Origin: Capsicum annuum
Taxonomy: Eukaryota; Streptophyta; Magnoliopsida; Solanales; Solanaceae
Direction: 5' to 3'
Assembly (NCBI RefSeq): GCF_002878395.1
Contig: NC_061119.1
Coordinates: 19,257,889 to 19,321,888 of the forward strand
Length of the DNA stretch: 64,000 nucleotides
Of this stretch, positions 12,121 to 23,959 are shown piece by piece (positions within the stretch are counted from its first letter, which is position 1; each line of letters opens with the position of its first letter). A program made the position numbers and the translations under genes. Below the pieces are notes generated by a model that had not been told where the DNA came from, did not search any database, and saw only the letters and a list, made by a program, of their open reading frames with translations.

Positions 12121-12571
12121 CTATTCTCTTCTTACGGCGGAGCACAACTTTACCAATATCAAAGTTGTTTATTTAGTTCACTAATATCAAATAGAGATCT
12201 AAGGGTGTGATGTTGAAATATTAATGTTATAACTCTATGTTAAATACCTGATACAATGAGTATTTATGGATTTCTTGTGGTATTCTGCTAATAGTGTTAA
12301 AGTTACAGTTCATGTCCTTATTCATATATGTTTTCAGTAAAGTATGTTGTGTTACATAAAAAATTATTAGTACTATGAAGGACAAAATGCATAAATTTGC
12401 AGTTAAAGATGATCTGTTAAGATATGTAATTTAGGTTGGTAAATTGACATTATTTGAATAGTGAAATATGCAGTATTGGGACTTGCATGTACTTTAGCCC
12501 TTGTGGAGCTTGTTCTTAATTATTGATATTTACATTGATGTGATGATGATGCTCGAAAAGTTCAGAGGATA

Positions 12572-12784
12572 TATTGATGATATTAATAACCAGTTTGAGT
12601 CCGAAGGATATGTTGGTGATATGGATACCCGATTCGATTTTGGAGGATATGTTGATGATATTGATACCCGGTTCGAGTTCGTAGGATATGTTGGTGATAT
12701 TGATACCCGGTTTGAGTTTGGAGGATATGTTGGTGATATTGATACCCGGTTCAAGTACGAAGGATATGTTGGTGATATTCATGG
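12572..12784. repeat. 39-bp minisatellite, five full units plus a part
   Basis: Units start at 12572, 12611, 12650, 12689 and 12728, with a partial unit from 12767. The consensus begins TGTTGGTGATATTGATACC. As 39 is divisible by three, one plus-strand frame stays open and spells a 13-residue repeat (GYVGDIDTRFEFG and variants) from 12501 to 12833. The first unit is the most diverged and the middle three are the most alike, as in unequal-crossover arrays. There is no sign that it is a real protein. Confidence 0.95.
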
Positions 12785-12786
<2 letters not shown>

Positions 12787-12833
<47 letters not shown>

Positions 12834-12845
12834 TGTGTGTGTGTA
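12787..12845. repeat. (AT)n plus (GT)n microsatellite
   Basis: About 45 bases of alternating A and T (12787-12831), followed by a GT run (12833-12845). It directly abuts the 39-bp minisatellite. Confidence 0.95.
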
Positions 12846-13799
12846 TGCTTTATATGTTTACATCCACTTGTGAAATAAGGGTAGGAGGTTGCCCTGCCAG
12901 TTATAGATTTCTAGTGCTAAGCACTTATAAAGTAAAGTAATTCATGTTTATTGAAAATTAGAGAGTGGAAATGGTTATTGCCTGATAATGAACCAAAACT
13001 AGTTGGTAAATGGGATTTATTATAATCTAAGGATTCACCTAGTGAATAATGTTAGTGCTAAAAAATGGATTAATTAAGAAATGTTGGCTAATGGAATTAG
13101 CTATTTGGTGAATACTTGTCTATTAAATGACTATTTTACTTGACGGTTAGAAACTAGTGTACTAGTTAATGAATCTTGTTTAGTTAAAGTATGGAAGCTA
13201 GAGAATATGGTTGATGCCTTGGTAATGATGATAATAATATGGAACAAGGGATTTTTAATCGATGTTGGTTTCTAATGAGAATTTAGAAAAAAGTTTCAAT
13301 TTATGATAAATGTGGGATATGGTCACGTTGATGGTTATGCATTATTATTATTTCCTTGGGTGAACTCTCTAGTGATATGAGACGTCCTATGGGTTCTTTT
13401 ACTTTATACACAAGTTGATGTATAGGCACCAACTTTGTACTTAAGTGGTTTGTGATTGTATAAGTATTCTTTTATGACTTTGAATCATTTCTTTTATGCT
13501 CGATGGTATTGCCAAGTGTTGTGCGTTATGGTATATTATTGTCTAGGTTTGCCTACCTATTATATTTGGTGATGATAGAGATGATTCAGGTTCGATTCTA
13601 TACCTTCACTTAGATATGTTGATATTGCATTATATCATCTCTATATCATGATTTAGCTCAGGCAATTGATGATGCCTACTGAGTATTAAGCCTTAGATAT
13701 GGACTGGATATCCCACTATCACACAGACATGGATTATTTTTCCATGATTGTTACTTAAGCCTTACCCGGTGTACCCTCTGTCGTTTGGTAGAGATCAAT
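12846..13799. other. Non-coding stretch upstream of gypsy C pol
   Basis: No coding signature was found. Its position directly before pol suggests decayed LTR or gag/protease sequence of gypsy C, but I recognise no motif. Confidence 0.4.
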
Positions 13800-16700
13800 T
13801 TACCGCGACCCAATGGGAATTATTTCTTATGTCTGTTCCAGGAGACTAATCTCCAGGGGCTGTGAGTCTTATCTCGCTTATATTTGTGATCCTCATGTGG
13901 AGAGTCTGTCGCTTGACTCTTTGTCATTTGTGAGTTTCCTGATGTGTTCCCTACCAACCTACCTGATATTCCACCTGTCTGTAAGATTGAGTTTTCTATT
14001 GACCTCAAGCCTAGAACCTAACCTATTTTTATAGCACCTTACTGTATGGATCCTGCCGAGCCTAAGGAACTGAACACTCAGTTTCAAGATCATCTTGGTA
14101 AGGGTTTCACTAGACCAAGTGTGTCCCCATAAAGATCTCATATATTGTTTGTGAAGAAGAAAATGGGCTCTATGTGCATGTGTACGGATTATAGGCAGCT
14201 TAGTAAGGTGACAGTAAAGAACCATTATCCTATGCCTTATATTGATGATTTATATGACCATCTTAGGGTGCAGTATGTTTTCTAAGATTGACTTGCGATC
14301 TGGTTACCATCGTTGAGGTTCTGAGCTGAGGATATCCCAAAGATAGCTTTTAGGACCCATTATGGTCATTATGAGTTCTTAGTGATGTCTTTTGGGTTGA
14401 CCAATGGCCCAGCTGTGTTCATAGATTTGACGAACTATATGTCCAGGCCATATCTAGACTACTTTGTTATTATGTTCATTAATGACAATCTTGTTTATTC
14501 AAGGATTAGTGAGGATCATGTACAATATTTGAGAGTCGTGCTCCTGACTTTGAGAGATCATATGCTTTTTTCCAAGTTCTCTAAGTGTGATTTTTTGCTT
14601 GAGTCAATAACATTACTTAGGCATGTGGTGTCTAAGGTTGGTACTATGGTAGACCAGACTATGATTGAGGCAATTCGTGATTGGGCTAAACCTATGTCTC
14701 TAGTAGAGGTCCACAGTATGTGTATGCGTGTATATATATACATATACATATACATATATATATATATATATTATTTTGTCTGATTATTACAAATGCTTTA
14801 TTGAGCGCTTTGCGACTATTTCACCCCCTATGTCCATATTGACCCGAAGGAAGTCCATTTTCAATGGTTCAAGGAGTGTGAGTCAAGCTTTAGAAGGATT
14901 AAGGATTTTCTCACTTCATCTCCATTTTTAGCTCTTCTTGTGGAGTATGAGGGATTCAGCGTGTTTTGCAATGCTTTTGGTGTTGGTCTTGATTGTGTTT
15001 TGATGCAGTGGCGTCGTGTTAATGTCTATGCTTCTAGAAAAAATAAGGTATATGAGTGCATCTACACCACTCAAGTATTAGAGTTGGTGGGGTAGTTTTC
15101 AAACTTAAGATATGGAGGCACTACTTTTATAGTGTGCATTGTGAGATTTTCACTGATCTTCACAGTCTTTAGCATCTTATGACGCAGCGAGAGCTTAATA
15201 CTGGACAACACAGATGGATACAGTTGCTTAAGGACTATGATATTTCCATCTTGTATCATCTGGATAAAGCAAATATGGTAGTTGATGCCTTGAGCCGCAA
15301 GGCAGTGAGATCGTAAGCTTTGCTTGCATATACGTTTCTCAGAGGCCTATGGCATGGGACTTTCCATTCTTAGTCAATTTTATGGTTCGTCTTGATGTTT
15401 CAAATCCTCTGAGGATTTTGATTTGTGTGGAGGTGAGGTCCTCCCTATTTAAGTAGGTTCGTGATCATCAGTATGAGGATAGCAAGCTTTTCCTACTTCA
15501 TGATCAGGTGATGAGTGTTGTGTCCAAGAGGCATACGATTGATTCTAAAGGTATTTTGAGATTCCAAGGCTATCTTTGTGTTCTTAGGTTGGCAATGTGA
15601 TTCAGTGGATTTTACATAAGGCTCACAGCTCTAGATATTCAATTCATCGCTGCACAGCTAAGATGTATGGAGATTTGAGATAACATTATCGGTGGGACGG
15701 TACAAAGAGATATATGGTAGACTTTGTAGCTTATTTCCTATGTTGTCAATAGGTTAAGGCTAAGAATCTGTGTCCTGGTGGCGTGACTCAGAGGTTGCCC
15801 ATTCCCGAGTGAAAATGGGAACGAATTACTATGGAATTCATTAGAGGTTTGCCTCGTACTTCCTGTAGTTTTGATGGTATTTGGGATATTGTGGATTATT
15901 TGACCAAGTCATCACATTTTATTCATATTAAGATGACCTTCAGTGCTTATAGATTAGCCCATATCTATATTTGGGAGATAGTTTGTTCGCACGGGGTCCC
16001 TATTCTATCATTTCAGATTGTAGTTCTATGTTAACTTCAAGGTTTTTTAAAGTATTCCAGGAGGAGTTGGGTACTCGAGTGGATTTGAGTACAACCATTC
16101 ATCCGCAGACCAACGATCAGTTTGAGGGTATCACTCAGGTGCTCGAGGATATGCTCCAAGCTTATGTCATAGAATTTGGAGGACAGTAGGATCAACACTT
16201 AGCATTGGTTGAATTCACGTATAACAACAACTTTTATTCAAGTATTGAGCTAGTGCCTTATGAGACTTTGTATGGTAGGAAATGTCACTCTCCGGTCTGT
16301 TAGTTTAAGAGTTCTGAGGTGATTCCTTTTGGTACTGATTTGCTTTAGGACTGTTGGATAGAGTCAGGTTGATTCAGGATAGGTTGAGAGTAACTCAGAG
16401 TAGGCAAAACGCCAATGCAGATCACCATATTAGTGCCTTGAGATGTGGAGTTGGTAACTGTGTATTCCTCCATGTATCGCCCATGAAGGGTGTGCTGAGA
16501 TTTGGAAGAAAGGGTAAGCTCAGTCCTCGATATGTTTGTCCTTTTGAGATTCTCCGCACAGTTAGCAAGATGGCCTATGAGTTAGCTTTACCTCAAGATT
16601 TTGCTTTTGTCCAGCAAGTTTTCCATGTATCCATATTACGAAAGTATATTCCAGATCTGTCTCATGAGCTTAGATGGGTCTCAGTCAAGTTAGTTAAGCA

Positions 16701-16800
16701 GTTTACCTTTGTGGAGAAGGCCGTGTTGATTTTGGCTAGAAATGTGAGGTGGATATGTACTAAAGAGATTCCTGTAGTTAAGGTTCACTAGAGGCACCAT
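13800..16800 (+). pseudogene. Gypsy C pol remnant (RT, RNase H, integrase, C-terminal domain)
   Basis: Decayed Ty3/gypsy pol with many stops and frameshifts. Reverse transcriptase covers about 14090-14690: '[12 protein letters not shown]' near 14165, then 'MSFGLTNGPAVFIDL' and 'MFINDNLVYSR', where the catalytic F-I-D-D motif reads F-I-N-D. An AT microsatellite interrupts the RT/RNase H connection. RNase H remnants ('FQWFKECESSFRRIKDF', 'VYASRKNKVYE') lie at 14830-15310. Integrase follows at 15590-16330: 'MEFIRGLPRTSCSFD', 'TTIHPQTNDQFEG', 'VEFTYNNNF'. The C-terminal part ends at 16790 with 'FGRKGKLSPRYV' and 'VFHVSILRKYIPD', as in chromovirus-like elements before a chromodomain. The ORFs at 14382-14783 and 16354-16791 are the largest surviving pieces. 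It cannot transpose. Confidence 0.85.
14729..14772. repeat. AT/TACA microsatellite inside gypsy C pol
   Basis: Runs of TA with CATA interruptions break the pol sequence between the reverse-transcriptase thumb and RNase H. Homologous sequence resumes after it, so this is slippage growth or a small insertion within an already dead gene. Confidence 0.9.
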
Positions 16801-17730
16801 CCAAGACTTGCAAGTCATTCAGTTCATGCCAAAAAAGTCTTTCAAGTCATTCAGTTCATGCAAAGAAAACATTTTCATAAAATATTATAGACTCCTTAAC
16901 CCCATCATTCAAAAAGATAAAACATACTCATCATTAGGTTTGCATAAATATATTAAAATAAGCAAATTTCAACACTTTCGATGATTCAAACAGATACGCT
17001 GTCATCTGTATTCATTATTTTAATTCAAAGTACTTGAAAGTCGTAAATACAAACATTCATAATATTCTACATTTCGAAATTTGAAAATGAAATGCATCCT
17101 TCCAATCATTCTGTTATAATCACAATACCCTGTAAGAGTAGTTAGAAATAATTTGTAAGGAGGAAAAATCAATGTTTAATGTTTGTAATGAAAATTCTGA
17201 ATCTCAACTTTGAAACGTTACTAAATTAAGTATAACAATAATAAATTAACATTTTAGGATAGTAGTTAATGTAGAGAATGTGCAATATGCCTTTTGACGG
17301 GAATCTTTGAAGAAGCTAGGAAGATGTGAACCTTAAGCTTTGAAACCCTTGCCTTTTCCTTCTAGTTTCTTTAGAAGAGAAGAGAAGAACCAACTTTCTT
17401 GGGTCTTAGAAATATATTAAGTGAAAGAAGGATGGTTTATTATGCGTGAAAGATCCCAAATAACCCTAAATAGCCATTAAAATAATGACCTGTCGATGAA
17501 GAAGATGGGGTCGCGGTACGGGGCCCATCACGGGACGGTCCCCCCTCGCAGTTTCCTTCATGGCGTGGGGCCATCGCGTGATGGTACCCTCAAGGAGATC
17601 GACCATTTTTCTTTCCCTAAACTTTCCACAATGCATTCGAAACCTTTCCAAGGTTTTATATGTTCAATCTAGGGGTCATGTGGATTCGTTTTTAAACTCA
17701 TTTAGCCAACTAAACACCTGGGGGCGTTAC
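16801..17730. mobile_element. Non-coding LTR-like sequence after gypsy C
   Basis: This follows gypsy C pol and ends in GGGGGCGTTACA at about 17718-17729, close to the LTR ends of other elements here. At 17505-17590 it holds a GC-rich block with words like 'catcgcgtgatgg' and 'cacgggacggtcc'. It is probably the 3' LTR region of gypsy C or of a neighbour; no matching 5' copy was found in the window. Confidence 0.45.
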
Positions 17731-18589
17731 ATGACTAAATATTTGTTAATAGACTATATGGAAAGCTTTAGAAGATTAACTTTTGTTTGAAAGTGTATTT
17801 TTGTAAAAATAATAATAATAATAGTTTAACTCATTATTAAGACTTTTAAGATTACCTTAATTGTAAGCTAAGCTCACATTTTCATTGTTTAATAATCAAA
17901 ATTATATATTTGTTGTATGTTTATGAATTAAGTATACTTTACTTTTTTTATTTTTCATTTTTTGATTCTTTTTTTTTTTTGAAAATGCGAGCTTAGCTTG
18001 GCAAAATTATATTGAACTACTTTTCAAAGTGACTAACAGTAATTTGTAACTAGGGGCTTTGGGCTATAGATGACAAAAGAGTTTTAAAATGAGGTGTAGG
18101 TGACACAAGTCTTAATAATTGAGTGGAGGAGACCATTACTTTATTATGGATTACGAAAGTTTGGTAAGTTTGAGAATAGCCCACAAGTTTTTAAAATTTA
18201 CACTTTGATCCAACTATTTACCTAATAAAATGGGAAACAGAGGGAAAATAAGGCGCCCGTTTCTCTCTCTTCTCATCCATTGTTGTTTTCTCTCTCTTAG
18301 CGATTTTTGTTGTTCATTGTTGCTGATGCTTTATTCATCAACTTTTGCTTTATTATTATCATCTTCTACTTCATTATCATCTTCAACTTCTTCTTGTTGA
18401 CCATTGTCGTTGTTGTTGTTGTTACCACTACTGTTGCTATTTGACCAATTTATTAGGTCAAATCTTGTTTCGTACATCACTTTCCACTTTTACATTACTT
18501 CATAGGAGATTTTGGTTTGTCAAATTATGATTTTTGGTTGAATTTTTTATTTGGGTAACTGTTATTGTGCTGTTTTTCCAACAATGGAT
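17731..18589. other. AT-rich stretch before the MULE array
   Basis: No gene recognised. A pyrimidine-rich CTT/GTT stretch at 18262-18440 gives a short ORF on the plus strand with no family. One end of the MULE may lie in this stretch, but I could not find matching terminal inverted repeats. Confidence 0.4.
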
Positions 18590-19260
18590 AGAACCCGATC
18601 ATGAATCCAACATAAGAGCCATCTTTTTAAGTAGATAAATCATCTGTTGTGATAGATTATACATCTATTTGAATAGAAGACTGATATTTTGGATTCATGT
18701 TTATGGTTCTATATTCCGTAACATGAATCGAATAGATGGGTCATCTAATAGAACAAGTGATTTATTTGTTTAAATAGATTAGTTTTTTAGTGCAACATGG
18801 TAAATATCTATTGCAACATATTATAAACCTGTTGCAATAGAACCTGAACTTGATTCCAATAGACGTGTTGTCTGTTACAACAAGGTATGCATCTATTGCA
18901 ACAGATTATAAACCTGTTGTAACAGAACTCAAACTTGATTTCAACAGACGATAAATATCTATTGCAACATATTTGTAACTTATTGCGATAGAACCTGACC
19001 TTGATTCCAACAAATCATCATCTATTGCAACAAGTAAGTCAACTGCCGCAACAGGTTAATTATCAATTGCAACATATCACTTATATATTGGAATCATCTT
19101 CAAAGGTGCCTCAGTACTGCAACATCAATCCCAATAGATATATAGTCTATTGAAACATAGGACTCACCTGTTACAACAGATGACTCATCTATTGAAATTA
19201 GCTTTAGGAGCATAATATCATTCCCAACAGGTAAGTAACATGTTGTGATCGATTACACGT
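18590..19260. repeat. Palindrome-rich subterminal array of the MULE
   Basis: The short palindrome TGTTGCAACA and its variants (CTATTGCAACA, CTGTTACAACAG, CTGTTGTAACAG) occurs more than a dozen times. A longer unit of about 60 bp is repeated with changes from 18807, 18892 and 18958: TCTATTGCAACA, then AACCTGTTG, then GAACCTGA, then TTGATTCCAA. The array ends just before the start of the MULE reading frame. Repeated subterminal motifs are typical of transposase-binding regions, so this is probably the 5' terminal region of the MULE. Confidence 0.7.
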
Positions 19261-19336
19261 ATGGTGGGATTTATTTATGGCACTATGAAATCACTATTAA
19301 ATTTTTTCATCAAATGACTTTATTTAGGTACCACTA

Positions 19337-21440
19337 ATGGAGGGATTAATAACAATAGAGGTGGATTGTCATGGTCAATAGATCGAGAAGAGCAATCGAT
19401 ATGTATGGCATTGGAACGAGGGTGAAATCCTAGAGACGATAGCTAAGACAGTCCAATGTTTTTTTTTGTATGATGACTTTGTGAACTTAATCATCATTTA
19501 TTGTGGACTGAATTGTCAATCAGAAGAACTCATTATCAGGAATGTGCACAAATCCTTTGAAAATCAAAGGGTACTGCCTTTCAGGATAACCAATCGGGTT
19601 CGGTTGTGTGCTTATCTTAGTGATTCATCTAGGGCAGTGTTAAAGGTGTACATGGTTGAAAAGATGAGAGAGAATGAGAACCAGAACGTAGAAGAAGAAC
19701 AACAACAAGATAATTTTGATGATAGGTAGGATGATCTAGATATGAATATTCCAAATGATGATCAAACACCGATGCCCGTTGATGCGACCAATATGATGTG
19801 CACTTTTTCTCAGTCGACATAGTCTGAAAATCTTCAAGATGATGGGACCGGATTTTTTATTGGAATTTCATTCAAGGACAAGAATGAACTATCTACCACT
19901 TTGTTTATTTCCTTCTTGAAAAAAGATTTTAGAATAAAGAAGGTGATTAATTCAAGCAGTGTCTTTTTCTTCAAATATGTTAATTCGAACTTCAAGTGGT
20001 GGTTGAGAGTGGTGAAGTATACAATTTCTGATAAATTCGTCATTCATAAACATGAAAAGCATCACACATGTTGTTCATAGCACATATCGTGCCATAATCC
20101 TCACTCCACGACAAAGGTCCTCGGTGAATATTTCAGGAGTAGTTTCCCCGATGGCAAAGGCCCTACAACAAGGGTTATGGACAATTAAGTCCTTACAGAA
20201 CTGGGTGTTCTGGTCACTTATTGGAAGTTATATACGGCCATGGGGATTGAAAAATACTTGGTTCAGGGGACACTCGAGCATGGGTATGCAGTCCTGGATG
20301 CCTACCGTTACATGATTGAGTCCACAAATCCTGAAAGTAAGATGAGAAGTAATTTTTTGTATTCTATGGTGAGTAGATTCAAGGTTTTTGACATTTGAGA
20401 TAAGGCATAGCCATCGACGATTGCTTCTTGAGGAGAAGGTATAATGGAGTTCTGTTAGCGACAATGGCGTAGGATGTGGAGAATCATATCTTTCCGGTCG
20501 CTTTTTGTGTAGCGGACAAAGAATGTGATGCCTCTTATGGATTTTTTTTGAACAACTAAGAAGCTGAATCAAAGATACCAAAGAGTTATGTTTTTTATTT
20601 TGTAGGCATCCAAGTATTCCGAAGATGGGTTCACGTTTCTTCACATCAGCTTAATTTGGTTGTTGCATCAGGCATCTTTAAGAGAACATTCAGACCAACT
20701 ATCACAACAAAAGGGTACTGACCTTTTTTTATAGAGAAGCTAAAGCACATAGTAGAGAGGAGATTTTAGACTATTTTAATCAAATAACAGATATGAATCC
20801 CAAGGGAGTAGAATTTCTTGTATGTGTCAATTTTGAGAGATGGACTCGGGCACTCTATCTGGCAGATAGGTACATTCTTATCGATTTAATGTCTTGTGTG
20901 AGTTACAGTTGAGTATGATGTCGTACTAAGTGATTCTTTTGTATAGGTACAATAATATTATGTCAAACATAGTTGAAATGGTGAATTCATTGTTTGGGGA
21001 TGAAAGAGAATTTCCTATCATGGCTATGTTTGAAAAAATAAGCAAAAACTATGGCGAATTTTTAAACGAAAGGCGTGTGCAGTTCAAGTGCCCAAAAATA
21101 GCAGATTACAAATTCAGTATCACCGGTCATGGTGATGATGCCACAGTCGATCATCAAACAAGATCTTGTACATGCAGAGTTTTTGACTTGCACAAAATAC
21201 CTTGTCCACATGCTATGGCAGCTCTTCGAGCTCAATAAGGTAAAAAATATGGAGCTGAAGTTTACAAGCACTCCTCTCAATATTATTCCGTTGAAAAATA
21301 TAAAATGGTATATAGTGGGCATATTACTCCGGTGCCTCTCGAAGTCTTGGGTTATTCCTGAAGAGATTAATACCTCCTCCAAATATTGACCCAAGCACTA
21401 TCAAATCAGGAAGAAAGACATATAAGAGGTAACGCCCCGG
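19337..21440 (+). pseudogene. Mutator-like (MULE) transposase, broken
   Basis: MuDR-type transposase readable in pieces. From the ATG at 19337, 'MEGLITIEVDCHGQ' is followed by 'CGLNCQSEELI' and 'FRITNRVRLCAYLSD'. The MuDR N-terminal domain covers about 19850-20080: 'ISFKDKNELSTTLFISFLKK', then 'FKWWLRVVKY' and 'IHKHEKHHTCC'. Parts of the DDE catalytic domain appear at 20480-20700, such as 'NHIFPVAFCVADKECDASYG' in one frame and 'CRHPSIPKMGS' in another. The last ORF (20930-21238) holds 'YRYNNIMSNIVEMVNSLF' and a SWIM zinc finger with Cys-x-Cys at 21167-21175 and Cys-x-His at 21203-21211. The C-terminal tail continues in another frame to about 21430 ('YYSVEKYKMVYSGHITPVPL'). At least five stops or shifts break it, and the catalytic acids cannot all be placed. 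Gypsy A follows directly. Confidence 0.85.
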
Positions 21441-22590
21441 ATCTGGTACACGGAATGCTACACGTTGCTCATGACCTCGAAGGACCATAAGCTAACCCAT
21501 GAATGATATCTGTACCTGTATGCTGCATAATATACTGTATGATTGTGTAAACATAGACTGAATGGCCATAAGGTTTAAGACTGTAACATAACTGATAAAG
21601 ATATAACATCTAAATGGGGTATGAAATATCCAAAATAAAACTGAAATAACATAATAGTCTAAACATGATAGTCTGGAAAGCCTATAATTGACTGAACTAT
21701 CTGAATGAGGAGATAAAAAATAAATGATCATGTCCTCGAGAGAAGAGGACTCACTACTAACTCTGATTGCTAAGACTGGAATCCTACTGATGCTCTGGAG
21801 CTCGTGCTTCAGAACTTCTGGTATAAGACACCACAACGCAAATGCATCAGTACTTTTAATGTACTGGTATGCATGGAAGGTAGGTTGAATGCATGGGGTT
21901 CATATGCATGCACAATATTAGCTAACTGACTAATATGAATGTGAGAATACATGCATGAATACGTCGTAACTATATCTAAGACCCTGATAACATGAATTTT
22001 CTATAAACTGCCACGAATGATAACTGAATTCTGATGACTGATATAACAGATGACATGAGTGACTGTATTTGATAGTCCTAAATCCGATGGAACTAGCTGA
22101 CTTCTATATTGTTCTAAGTTGACTGTATCTGACAGTCCTAAATTCTGTAGAACTATCCGAGTTCTATTACTGAGACTGAATAACTATATTTGATAGTCCT
22201 GATTCTGTAACTACATAGTTCTGGAATGTAAGGATGACTTCTAAGAATCACACCCTAATCTGACAGTGTGTGTTCCCATCCTTGAGTGCACTCGGTGCTA
22301 ATTTCTACTCCCATCTGAATAAATACAGAACATGGATTACTGAACTGAACTGGACTAAATTACTGAGTTCCATTGACTGATGAAATAGTACTGAGATTAC
22401 TAAAATTCTGAGATTTTTTGAGTGACATGACTGACTGAGTTCTATGGATCATGGCTTGATTGAGGGCATCGTCAAAACATGAATGGGGTACAAGTACCCC
22501 CTGGACTCGATGGAAGAAAACTGATATTGCATGACATTCTTGAATACATGACTAATATCAACAATTTATAATCCATTGACTAAGACATAA
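21428..22590 (-). repeat. Gypsy A 3' LTR, truncated
   Basis: Aligns with 27203-28666. Both start with TAAYGCCCCG and 'ctcatgac', share 'gaaggacca' and 'aagctaaccca', and the homology ends with 'aatccattgactaagacat'. Beyond 22590 the sequence is integrase C-terminus rather than LTR. A 'ctcatctgacagtgt'-like word is also shared. Confidence 0.85.
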
Positions 22591-23750
22591 ACTGGAATCT
22601 CTTCATATGAGAGGCTGTTTGGAATATCTATGCTCTGAGTAGGGACTACAACCGCTGGGTCACCTATGTGCTTCTTAAGCAAAGAGACATGGAAAGTAGA
22701 TGAACTGAGTATAGATCTGAAGGTAATTCGAGTGCATGACCTACCTTGCCAGAAGCGACTGAAAATTTTAAAGGGTTCAATATATTGGGGACTAAGCTTT
22801 CCCTTCTTTCCAAACCTCTTCACTTTCTTTGTAGGAGAGATTTTTAGATAGACATTGTAAATAATCTCAACTAACATTTCTTTCAGCTCTGAGTAGCCTG
22901 GAGTCTTTGTCTGATCAACTGGACTTTCTCAAAGGCATCAAAGACTAAGTTAGGACCTATAACTGAGGCCTCACTAACTTTGAACCAACCGGTTGGAGAT
23001 CTGCACCTCCTATCATAGAGAGCTTCGAATGGAGCCATCCGAATAATGGAATGATAGCTATTGTTGTATGCAACCTCAATCAAAGGCAAGTGGTCATTCC
23101 AACTACCCGTGAAATCAATTGCACATGGCCTAATCATATCTTTTAGGGTCTGAATGGTCCTTTTATCTTGACCATCAATCTGAGGATAAAAGGCTGTACT
23201 GAGATAAATTTAGGTACCAAGACTGTTTTTGAATGCTTTCCAAAAATGAGAGGTTAACTAGTCTGAGATAATAGATAATGGAACACTATGCAATCTAACA
23301 AACTCTTTGATATAGAGGTTTGGCATAATCCTCGGCTGAATAAGAGGTATGAACTTGGAGGAAATGAGATTACTTGGTTATCCTATCTACAACGACCAAG
23401 ACTGAATCATGATGACGAGGAGGTTGAGGAAAACCTATCACAAAGTCCATGTTCACTTCTTCCCACTTCCAATTAAGAATACTGAACTCTTGCATGAACC
23501 CATTAGGCTTTTGATACTCTATCTTAACTTGCTGATATGTAGATCACTTAGCCACAAACTCTACAACATCCCTCTTAATCCTACCCCACCAGTAGATCTC
23601 CCACAAGTCGTGGTACATCTTTGTGGCCATTGGATGAAATAAGTAGTGTGCACTATGGACTTCTACGAGAATTCACTGCCTTAAGTCATCTATAGCTGGA
23701 ACACACAGGCGACCCTGACAACATAGAACACCATTACCCCTTGGGAGAAA
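22566..23750 (-). pseudogene. Gypsy A integrase and C-terminal domain
   Basis: The ORF at 23137-22883 carries 'GSWNDHLPLIEVAYNNSYHS' and 'MAPFEALYDRRCRSPTG', the end of the integrase core. The ORF at 22877-22566 carries 'RFGKKGKLSPQYIEPF' and 'FHVSLLKKHIGDP', then 'LSYEEIPVYVL', after which the frame runs into LTR sequence and stops. In relatives this last motif continues for another 40 or so residues of chromodomain-like sequence. Upstream (23500-23750) the zinc-binding region is only faint and has stops. Integrase joins the DNA copy to the host genome; this copy is dead. Confidence 0.8.
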
Positions 23751-23959
23751 ACCTCCACTTTTTGATCCTAATCTAACTCTTTCAACTTGACTAAACTGGG
23801 GTCTCTATCTTGCTTTTCTTTCACTTCGGAAACTAGAGATGATTGTGAACTACTCTGAACCCATATGTCACCCTCCTCTGTATTGACTAAGTGAAAGTCT
23901 AGTCTGGCAAGCTAAAGGAATTCTTGAGTTAACTTCTTCTTACTGTCCTCAACATGAGC

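Noticed and set aside
12501..12833. ORF of 110 codons with a 13-residue repeat, like a structural protein
   Set aside because: It is the reading of a 39-bp minisatellite plus an AT microsatellite. The opposite strand is also open, and no start context, signal or family supports it.
17466..17790. Overlapping ORFs on both strands at the GC-rich block
   Set aside because: The GC block is poor in stop codons, which opens frames by chance. It sits in LTR-like sequence and has no family match.
18590..19260. CRISPR-like spaced repeats
   Set aside because: Repeats are short, palindromic, variable and irregularly spaced, in a eukaryotic transposon setting with no Cas genes.
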